From assembly GCA_963693635.1 (NCBI GenBank), contig CAVOBC010000192.1, forward strand, positions 1 through 8,816: a DNA stretch of 8,816 nucleotides, read 5' to 3'. The position numbers and the translations under genes are program-made. The notes beneath the pieces were generated by a model that searched no databases, was not told where the DNA came from, and saw only the letters and a program-made list of their open reading frames with translations. The first letter of the stretch is position 1. Every line of letters starts with the position of its first letter. This document shows, piece by piece, positions 1-5,612 of the stretch. This DNA comes from CAVOBC01 sp963693635. GTDB taxonomy: Bacteria; Pseudomonadota; Gammaproteobacteria; Pseudomonadales; Azotimanducaceae.

Positions 1-847
1 CAGACGCGCTGAAGTGGTCCTGACCTTCGACCCCCGCATGCGGATACACCCACAGGGACTCATCGATGCCCAACGCACGCGCCCTTGCGACCGAGCACAT
101 GATCAACGCGGCACCCATGTCCACTGCGTTGTTCGCGTTCATCAGTTTGGTATACGGAAAACTCACCCGTCGATTGCTGGCCGAAGGCGTTCTGATTTCC
201 TCCGCAGAGACATCATGGCCAATCCACGCATGCGGGTTTTGACACGCCACGTCATTGAATCGTGACCACAGGCTCGAAACCCGCCCCAGATGCTCATCGA
301 TCGTCTCACCCCGGTGGTGGCGGATGGCGTTGTCATACATGGGGTATGCCTGAATCGCCTGCTGGATTCCGCGAGCAACCTCAAACTCGTGATGCTCGGG
401 CTTCTGCTCCGCGCCGAACAGTACATCGTAGCTGCCCGGCGCGGGCGTTGCCGGCAGGGACACACCCGTCTTGCGCGCTTTCGCTGCGCTGTAACCGTTC
501 TCGGCACCGGTGATCAGGATGAGATCGAAAGCGCCGGCCAGAATCTCCCGACTGCACTGGTTCACGACCGCCTGATTCTGGTTGCCGCCGAACAGCGTTC
601 CAACCGTCTGCGCGCCCGCTGCGCCGATTGCGTCAGCAATGTACCGGGCCGGGTTTTCGTAGTTCCACACCCCGCGGATGACACGCACCGACTGCACCTT
701 CGCAAGCATCGACGTGCCGGTGTCAGCCTCTGCGAGACGGCACGCGCCAAGCATCATCGCGAGCGGTTCCTTGGTCTCATCCAGTGACGAGATCTTGTTC
801 ATGATCTGGCCAACCCCCACGAGGACCGGCGTATTCGGGTTAGTCAT
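1..847 (-). CDS. Thiolase-like acetyl-CoA acetyltransferase family protein, partial (C-terminus beyond window)
   Basis: The frame is open for 282 codons from the ATG at 847 to the window edge without a stop, so roughly the N-terminal half to two thirds of a protein of this family (usually near 500 residues) is present. The start is supported by AAGGTG at 855-860, seven bases upstream. The protein begins with the VLVGVGQ strand typical of thiolase-fold proteins. It continues with IRGVWNYENPARYIAD (57-72), GTLFGGNQNQAVVNQ (83-97), LILITGAENGYSAAKA (109-124) and, near the cut end, VSFPYTKLMNANNAVDMGAA (228-247), a set seen in proteins annotated as acetyl-CoA acetyltransferases or thiolase-like. 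At the usual nucleophile position (GGNQNQ, 87-92) there is no cysteine; Cys98 lies later. Classical thiolysis is therefore doubtful and the substrate unknown. It is the third gene of a minus-strand set, 94 bp after the DUF35 gene, and probably acts on an acyl-CoA in the cytoplasm. Confidence 0.85.
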   Translation of the reverse strand, partial: MTNPNTPVLVGVGQIMNKISSLDETKEPLAMMLGACRLAEADTGTSMLAKVQSVRVIRGVWNYENPARYIADAIGAAGAQTVGTLFGGNQNQAVVNQCSREILAGAFDLILITGAENGYSAAKARKTGVSLPATPAPGSYDVLFGAEQKPEHHEFEVARGIQQAIQAYPMYDNAIRHHRGETIDEHLGRVSSLWSRFNDVACQNPHAWIGHDVSAEEIRTPSASNRRVSFPYTKLMNANNAVDMGAALIMCSVARARALGIDESLWVYPHAGVEGQDHFSAS

Positions 848-941
848 GGTCGTGCACCTTCGACAAGGAGACCCCGATATTGTATTGGCGGGATCAGGTG
901 GGTAAATCGGGTTGCGAAGAGGCAGGCAGTTTCCTGTCGCG

Positions 942-1463
942 CTACTCGATCGGATAGCGCCACGGCGTTGCAGGCTGTTCGGCATCTTCGTCGAGCGTCC
1001 AGAGCGGCATCGCCATGCCGTCACCCATGTCCTTCCAGACCACGCGCAGACGACTGCCGATGCCGACGCTCTCAACCAACTCCGGCGGCGCCAGTTCGCC
1101 GTCCGGGGTCGCGAGATTACCCGTGAGCCGCAGGCCGTCGTAGGGCTGCGGCGTATCTCGCTGCTCATCGAGTTCCACCAACAGCAGAAGATACGGCGAG
1201 AATTGGCGAAAGACCGGCTGAATCGCGTGATGCACCTCGCCGTAGGAGTAGAGAGTGCCCTTGCCGGAGACCTTCTGCCACGTCGACAGGAAGGACGCGC
1301 AGAACGGGCACGCATTGGTCGCCGGATACCGCATGAGATTGCAATCGTCACAACATTGAAGATGCAGCGTATGGCTGCCGCAGTGGGCATAGAACTCCTG
1401 GTTGGGTTTGTCGACGTCATCGATGGCGACCGGCATCCCGAGATACTCACCTTGCAGACTCAT
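942..1463 (-). CDS. DUF35 zinc-ribbon/OB-fold protein, acyl-CoA partner of thiolase-like enzyme
   Basis: This 173-residue protein has the two-part layout of the DUF35 family: a short helical N-terminus, a rubredoxin-like zinc ribbon with Cys38-x2-Cys41 and Cys52-x2-Cys55, then an OB-fold from about residue 62 (GKGTLYSYGEVHHAIQPVF) to about 157. Family knowledge: DUF35 proteins or domains bind acyl-CoA enzymes of the thiolase superfamily and are needed for their activity or stability, for example the DUF35 domain of ChsH2 with the aldolase Ltp2. Its position between two thiolase-like genes fits this role. An in-frame GTG at 1469 would give two more residues, but it overlaps the Shine-Dalgarno AGGGAG (1469-1474). 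The ATG at 1463, five bases downstream of that site, is therefore preferred. The stop is TAG. The protein is probably cytoplasmic and non-catalytic by itself; which of the two neighbours it pairs with is inferred. Confidence 0.9.
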   Translation of the reverse strand: MSLQGEYLGMPVAIDDVDKPNQEFYAHCGSHTLHLQCCDDCNLMRYPATNACPFCASFLSTWQKVSGKGTLYSYGEVHHAIQPVFRQFSPYLLLLVELDEQRDTPQPYDGLRLTGNLATPDGELAPPELVESVGIGSRLRVVWKDMGDGMAMPLWTLDEDAEQPATPWRYPIE

Positions 1464-1468
1464 AATCA

Positions 1469-1474
1469 CTCCCT
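1469..1474 (-). promoter_or_regulatory. Shine-Dalgarno site deciding the DUF35 start
   Basis: AGGGAG on the minus strand sits five bases before the ATG at 1463. The alternative GTG at 1467-1469 overlaps it and so cannot use it. The first gene of the operon has the same hexamer at the same distance (2828-2833 before the ATG at 2822). Confidence 0.7.
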
Positions 1475-1530
1475 TTCTATTCCTGATCGCAACTGATAAT
1501 TGATCGTGAATGATCGACCCGTCATTTAGT

Positions 1531-1577
1531 CCGGCTATTGGTAGGCCCGGCTATTAAGTTGATCCGGTTATTGGTAG
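1531..1577. repeat. Short direct repeats between thiolase-like and DUF35 genes
   Basis: Three similar units begin at 1531, 1547 and 1564, at 16-17 bp spacing: CCGGCTATTGGTAG (1531-1544), the shorter CCGGCTATT (1547-1555) and CCGGTTATTGGTAG (1564-1577). They fill the first half of the 120-bp gap just downstream of the thiolase-like stop codon. Nearby, TGATCG occurs three times (1484-1489, 1501-1506, 1511-1516). No stem-loop with a T-run is evident, so a terminator is not called. The function is unknown; they may be a small local duplication. Confidence 0.5.
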
Positions 1578-1583
1578 CTCATG

Positions 1584-2822
1584 TCATTGGTTGGTCATAA
1601 CCATGGCTGAGCCGGTCCCCGGTGTCGCCCAGCCCATGTTTGCGCTGATCTCCGGATTCCTCATCTGTCGGCAACCCCCCTCCGCGTAATCGTAGGTATG
1701 CACGCGTTTACCGTCCGCTCCGAGTGGGCAACTGTCATCGATCTCGTGCCGCAACTGCCGCACATTCTCGATCACCATGTTCATCCCGTGGGTGTAGCCT
1801 TCGCACAGGTGCCCCCCGCTTGTATTGTTGGGCCGTTCGCCTCCAAGGCGCATGATGCCGCTCGAAACATAGTCGCCCCCCTCGCCTTTTTTGCAGAAAC
1901 CGTAGTCTTCCAACTGCAGCATCGTCGTGAACGTGAAGGCATCGTACGACCCTGTAACATCGACATCTTCCGGCCCAAGCCCGGCATTCGGCCACAGAAT
2001 CTCTTTCGCGTAGTGGCCGGCGACGGTTGAGATGGGTCCCGACTGGTAGTGGTTGTCACTGCGCGGCTTGGACACACGACCGACGACCGAGAGAATCGTT
2101 GCGGGCGTATGTGCACAGTCCATCGCCCGATCTTTGCGCGTGATGATGATGCAGGTGGCATTGTCGGTCTCGACGCAGCAATCGAGAAGATGCAGAGGTT
2201 TGACGATCATGCGCGAGTTCAGCACGTCGTCCACAGACACGCGATGCTTGTAGTACGCCTTGGGATTGTTGGAGGCGTGCTCGGAGTGGATCATTTTGAC
2301 GTGCGCAACCTGTGCGGGCGTCGTGCCGTAGTCGTACATGTGCCGCATGAACGACTGTGAAAACATCTGGCCCGCACTCATCAGACCGTAGCCGCGGGTA
2401 AAGAGACCGTCGCCCGAGAGAGCAGACTGACCACCCCGGCCGGTGCCGCCAATTCGCACCTGCGAGTACCCGTTCATTGAGCGGAAAATCGCGACAGTTT
2501 TGCACATGCCGGCTTCGATCACGCCAATCGCTATCCCAATCAGCGCTTCGGTCGATGAACCACCACCCTGACAGTCCATATAAAAGTTGAGACGAATGCC
2601 GAGTTCGCCCGCGATCGACGTTGACGGGATCGAGTCGTTGCCGTTGTACGACAGCATGCCGTCGATGTCGCCCATCTTGAGCCCCGCATCAGCAACCGCA
2701 TTGCTGACTGCCTGGCAACCGAGCGCTCGCGTCGTCCGCCCGGACCCCCGCGTGTAATCCGTCTCACCGATGCCGACGATGGCGTACTTGCCGCGTAGGT
2801 ACTTCTCTGTGCTCGCTTCCAT
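1584..2822 (-). CDS. SCPx/Ltp2-type thiolase-like protein, candidate acyl-CoA retro-aldolase
   Basis: The 412-residue length fits single-domain lipid-transfer/SCPx-type thiolase-like proteins. Visible signatures are YAIVGIGETDYTRGSGRT at the N-terminus (13-30), DCQGGGSSTEALIG (83-96) where a thiolase has its nucleophilic cysteine, GSYDAFTFTTMLQLEDYGFC (291-310), NNTSGGHLCEGYTHG (332-346) and VRQLR (354-358). The usual Cys of C-x-T-G-S aligns with Gln85 (Cys84 is one residue earlier), the His of the HDCF motif with Tyr293, and the His of GHPxGA with Tyr343. These changes are those expected of Ltp2-like enzymes, which cleave a beta-hydroxyacyl-CoA side chain by retro-aldol reaction together with a DUF35 partner. 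Such a partner is encoded 120 bp downstream. The physiological substrate (steroid side chain or another branched beta-hydroxyacyl-CoA) cannot be told from sequence. The ATG at 2822 is preceded by AGGGAG at five bases. Alternatives are a degradative thiolase using Cys84, or a non-catalytic subunit. Confidence 0.9.
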   Translation of the reverse strand: MEASTEKYLRGKYAIVGIGETDYTRGSGRTTRALGCQAVSNAVADAGLKMGDIDGMLSYNGNDSIPSTSIAGELGIRLNFYMDCQGGGSSTEALIGIAIGVIEAGMCKTVAIFRSMNGYSQVRIGGTGRGGQSALSGDGLFTRGYGLMSAGQMFSQSFMRHMYDYGTTPAQVAHVKMIHSEHASNNPKAYYKHRVSVDDVLNSRMIVKPLHLLDCCVETDNATCIIITRKDRAMDCAHTPATILSVVGRVSKPRSDNHYQSGPISTVAGHYAKEILWPNAGLGPEDVDVTGSYDAFTFTTMLQLEDYGFCKKGEGGDYVSSGIMRLGGERPNNTSGGHLCEGYTHGMNMVIENVRQLRHEIDDSCPLGADGKRVHTYDYAEGGCRQMRNPEISANMGWATPGTGSAMVMTNQ

Positions 2823-2846
2823 GGAATCTCCCTCTTTGGTGGATCG

Positions 2847-2874
2847 AATATAGCGACTCGGTCACGTCTGCAAA
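2847..2874 (-). promoter_or_regulatory. Candidate sigma70-type promoter of the thiolase-like/DUF35 operon
   Basis: On the minus strand, TTTGCA (2869-2874, four matches to the -35 consensus) and TATATT (2847-2852, five matches to the -10 consensus) are separated by 16 bp. Transcription would start near 2840, giving a leader of about 18 bases that contains the Shine-Dalgarno site of the first gene. The 260-bp gap to the previous gene (2823-3082) holds no other convincing gene. Confidence 0.4.
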
Positions 2875-3062
2875 AGGGCCGCGCGGAAATGAGCGGCGAA
2901 AAGGCTTCGCATGAACAGCCATACCGACCTGGCAGGGAAGAGATCCAGCGTGTCATCTTCAACTAGGGCGATGCAGCTTGAAACGACTACGGGGCCACGT
3001 GCTCACCAGTCCGCGACGTTGCGGCACGACCGCGACACCGGATCCAGACCAGGCCACGCACC

Positions 3063-3077
3063 GTGACTCGGGGTCAC
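3063..3077 (-). terminator. Weak hairpin just after the stop of the broken small membrane gene
   Basis: GTGAC (3063-3067) and GTCAC (3073-3077) form a five-base-pair stem with a five-base loop, starting five bases past the TAA of the minus-strand gene at 3083. No T-run follows, so an intrinsic terminator is possible only in a weak form. Confidence 0.2.
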
Positions 3078-3082
3078 CAGGC

Positions 3083-3537
3083 TTACGAGAGTGCCTCATC
3101 GATATAGGCAACGAAGCTGCCATCCAACATATCGCGTCCCGACTCCCACCATCGTCGACCTCTTGGGCGTCGGAGGTACACCACCGTGGAATTTCTCATC
3201 TGTTCCCACTGAAAGTCCTGCATAAGCCCTGCTCGATGGAGATGGTACGACTCTTGAAACCCCTGAAACAACGCATACATGTAGGTGCCAAATATCCATC
3301 GTTCGTCGTCGGACAACTGATCCAGATTTTCGCAACCCTTACGAAAGACAGTCATGAATCCGGGTGTTCCCGCAGCGAAGTGCGAATGTCTGATCGCACG
3401 GTCACTCTGAATACTGAAATTGTTGTCTCTCACAGTATCCCTGATCTGCCTGATCTGGATCGTCAGGTAGATCAGCGTGGCGATCAACCAACACTTTCTA
3501 GTAACTCGGCAATCGCCCCAATCGCTTCCCAGATCAT
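3083..3537 (-). pseudogene. Small membrane-anchored protein of unknown function, split by a one-base frameshift
   Basis: The body of the gene reads from about 3487 to the TAA at 3083. It starts LIATLIYLTIQIRQ, a single N-terminal membrane helix ending in a basic stretch. A soluble part of about 115 residues follows, with FQGFQESYHLHRAGL, a W-rich RRWWESGRDM and a final FVAYIDEALS. This arrangement is common in short uncharacterised bacterial proteins. The expected start of such proteins lies in another frame: ATG at 3537 reads MIWEAIGAIAELLESVG and then hits TGA (3484-3486). Adding one base at the GG of 3488-3489 joins both parts into VGLIATLIYL, a continuous membrane helix. The repaired protein would have about 151 residues. 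An in-frame ATG at 3570 could add 11 residues. As read, the body could only begin at a TTG (3487) that lacks a Shine-Dalgarno site. Either the gene is decaying or the sequence has a one-base error. No function is known to me. Confidence 0.7.
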
Positions 3538-3800
3538 CGGCTTCTCACTGTACAGAAGAGATCCAAGCATACCGCAGTCCCGGAATGTGACGGCCCCCCG
3601 CGCGGTTCGAAAACGATCAGCAAGCTTCCAAGCGCACGCTTTTGACCGCACGGCCTACAACGCAAGAAACAGTCTGAATTGCGCGGCATAATCTACGCGT
3701 GGGGCGTCCCTAAAAACCATTTTCAGGTAACTGACTTTTCCTTCCCCGCCGGTGTCCTCTTGCGACAGTCGGCTGGGAGCGACATTCTCAACAGATCAAT

Positions 3801-3818
3801 GAGAGCCTTCGGACTCTC
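3801..3818 (+). other. Small hairpin with CTTCGG tetraloop upstream of the PhyH-HEAT gene
   Basis: GAGAG (3801-3805) pairs with CTCTC (3814-3818) around C(TTCG)G, with one C/A mismatch between the two parts. TTCG loops closed by C-G are unusually stable in RNA. No T-run follows, so it is not an evident terminator. It may lie in a leader RNA or be chance. Confidence 0.3.
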
Positions 3819-3842
3819 GCACTATCAGGTTACGCACCAACA

Positions 3843-3878
3843 GGATCTTGTTCGATCCGAAGTGAAGCCAAACGGATC
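3843..3878. promoter_or_regulatory. Nested GGATC inverted repeats, possible operator
   Basis: GGATC (3843-3847) faces GATCC (3854-3858) across six bases. The same GATCCG (3854-3859) also faces CGGATC (3873-3878) across thirteen bases. Three half-sites of alternating orientation end 41 bases before the GTG of the PhyH-HEAT gene, where a repressor or activator site would be expected. No regulator family is recognised. Confidence 0.3.
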
Positions 3879-3919
3879 AATTATTCATTGCCCGAGAGAA
3901 GACCAAGAGAGCCGCTGCC

Positions 3920-5557
3920 GTGACCGACAAGATGCCAACATCGACCCACCTGCTGACGGACAATCACTACCTGCGCTTCCTCGATGACGGTTACATCGTT
4001 GTCGAACCCGGCCTCTCGCCGGAGTTGACGACGCGACTTTACTCGCGGGCGCAGGAAATCTACCGGCAGTCCGACCAACTGAAATCGAAGACTGCGCACC
4101 TGGAATTACTGGGGGACAACCTGCGCGCGCAGATACCGGAATTGGATCAACTCCTGTCAGACCCGGTGGTCTGTGGCGCACTTACCAGCATCCTCGGGCC
4201 AGACTACATCCTGCATCCACACCACTTCTGTCACCGCAGCGCCACCGATCAGAGCTTTCATCAGGACGGCAACCTGCCGTGGAATGAACGCGGGCACTTC
4301 CGTCCCCACCGCCCCGACTGGGCGATGCTGTTTTTCTACCCGCAGGCAGTCGATCTTGCCAACGGACCAACCGAGGTCGTTCCAGGCAGCCAGTACTGGA
4401 CGCGTGACTGGGAGAAACCGGACGGCACCTGGCACCCCAATGACCCGCTGGACCGTTCATACAGGCCGAGCCCGGACGACGATGACGAAGCAGACCGACG
4501 GATCAGCGCCGCCATCGACAAGCTTGGCATCCCGGACCTTGAGCGTCGATTTGTTCAGGTTCCCCGTGGGTCCGCAGTGGTCGCGAGCTACGATCTCGTG
4601 CACCGCGGCTCGCGCGTCAAGGGCGAGTGCGACGAACGCTTCATGTACAAGTTCTACTTTGCACGAACGCGCACGCCGACACGCCCGGCATGGCAGCACA
4701 CCGGCACGCCGACGTTCGATGCCGTCCGCCCCGCCATCGCCCCGGTCGTCAGGGCGATGTGGTCTTGGAGCATCGGGCCATCAATGAGCGCCGTGGGCGC
4801 AGCAGCCGATCCCCATTCTGACGATGCCGAGCACCCGGCCGATGACGATACGCTACACCTGAGCACGGGCAGGGAGGACGAACGGGTGGCGGCCGCCTAC
4901 CGGTTGGGCGGACGCGCGAACACTGATCCCCAGTCCCTCGCCGCACTCGCGAACGCGATCACCGACGAAGCCGAATCGACACGACGCGCGGCAACCTACG
5001 GCTTGCGGCAAGCGGGCGGTTGCGCAACACCTGCGCTGTTCAACGCCCTCAGGAGCACCCGCCCGGGACCACGGCGGATGGCCGCGTGGGCCCTCGGCAA
5101 TCTGGATACAGAAGCCACACCCGATGTTCTCGCCGCACTGATCGATACGCTCTGCAACGACACGGATGATCTCGCACGATCGAATGCTGCGTACGGCCTC
5201 GGTCAGGTCCTGCGGCAAACAGGCAACGATCTGGCGCACGTCATCGACACGTTACTGGACCGCCTGAAACCCTCGGTCGAGCGTCCAAACACGTCCTCCG
5301 CCCTGATGGTCCGATCCACCGTTCGCGAGAGCATCGCCTATGCGCTCACCCTGGCCGCGGTCAACCAAACCTTTTCGGCAGAGCAGATAAAACGACTGAT
5401 CGACAGCGGCTTCAGCGGCGATGCGCGCTACGTGCACGGCCTTATCGTCGAGGCAATTGCACACCAGACCTTGCCAGCAGACTGCGTCGCCCGCGTATTG
5501 GAATTCCTTGCCGGGAAACGCTACTGCATGCGGCCACAGATCGCAGAGCCTGTCTGA
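3920..5557 (+). CDS. PhyH-like Fe(II)/2-oxoglutarate dioxygenase fused to a C-terminal HEAT-repeat domain
   Basis: Residues about 15-285 form a phytanoyl-CoA dioxygenase-type oxygenase. His114 and Asp116 (FHQDGN) and His228 (YDLVHRG) are the iron-binding triad, Arg240 is the likely 2-oxoglutarate ligand twelve residues after the second His, and EVVPGSQYW (152-160) is the family turn before the insert. Residues 287-317 are a polar, acidic, probably disordered linker. From about 318 come alpha-helical HEAT-like repeats with a period near 33 residues (REDERVAAAYRLGG, ESTRRAATYGLRQAG, GPRRMAAWALGNLD, DLARSNAAYGLGQVL), then two more degenerate helical pairs to residue 545. Ordinary PhyH proteins have about 250-350 residues and lack the repeats. 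The repeats probably bind a protein partner or substrate; the hydroxylated substrate is unknown. The GTG start (3920) has AAGAGA nine bases before it; the ATG at 3932 is an alternative. No signal peptide, so cytoplasmic. It stands alone and converges on the next gene. Confidence 0.9.
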   Translation: MTDKMPTSTHLLTDNHYLRFLDDGYIVVEPGLSPELTTRLYSRAQEIYRQSDQLKSKTAHLELLGDNLRAQIPELDQLLSDPVVCGALTSILGPDYILHPHHFCHRSATDQSFHQDGNLPWNERGHFRPHRPDWAMLFFYPQAVDLANGPTEVVPGSQYWTRDWEKPDGTWHPNDPLDRSYRPSPDDDDEADRRISAAIDKLGIPDLERRFVQVPRGSAVVASYDLVHRGSRVKGECDERFMYKFYFARTRTPTRPAWQHTGTPTFDAVRPAIAPVVRAMWSWSIGPSMSAVGAAADPHSDDAEHPADDDTLHLSTGREDERVAAAYRLGGRANTDPQSLAALANAITDEAESTRRAATYGLRQAGGCATPALFNALRSTRPGPRRMAAWALGNLDTEATPDVLAALIDTLCNDTDDLARSNAAYGLGQVLRQTGNDLAHVIDTLLDRLKPSVERPNTSSALMVRSTVRESIAYALTLAAVNQTFSAEQIKRLIDSGFSGDARYVHGLIVEAIAHQTLPADCVARVLEFLAGKRYCMRPQIAEPV

Positions 5558-5612
5558 TGCGTGGTGCGCGACAGGCCTGTTAGCCGGACCAGTTTGTCGA
5601 TCCCGTCAGCCG

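Larger units (their letters stand above)
3571..3919. other. Non-coding region between the divergent small membrane gene and the PhyH-HEAT gene
   Basis: I see no credible gene here; the open frames on the plus strand lack family features and overlap the real neighbours. It contains a 12-bp palindrome AAGCGCACGCTT (3630-3641), a hairpin with a C(TTCG)G tetraloop and GAGAG/CTCTC outer stem (3801-3818), and a cluster of GGATC-type half sites (3843-3878). It must contain the promoters of both flanking genes, but I could not pick convincing -35/-10 pairs. Confidence 0.6.

Noticed and set aside
912..1496. A 194-codon plus-strand open frame opposite the DUF35 gene
   Set aside because: The minus strand clearly encodes the DUF35 zinc-ribbon/OB-fold protein; this is its complement.
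2978..3691. A 237-codon plus-strand open frame
   Set aside because: It lies opposite the small membrane protein gene, has no recognisable domain, and its composition fits a shadow of the minus-strand coding sequence.
3679..3987. A 102-codon plus-strand open frame before the PhyH-HEAT gene
   Set aside because: It overlaps the well-supported dioxygenase start in another frame and shows no family features.
5571..5580. Palindrome ACAGGCCTGT between the two convergent genes, considered as a bidirectional terminator
   Set aside because: It has no loop and no T-run on either side, so an intrinsic terminator is not supported.
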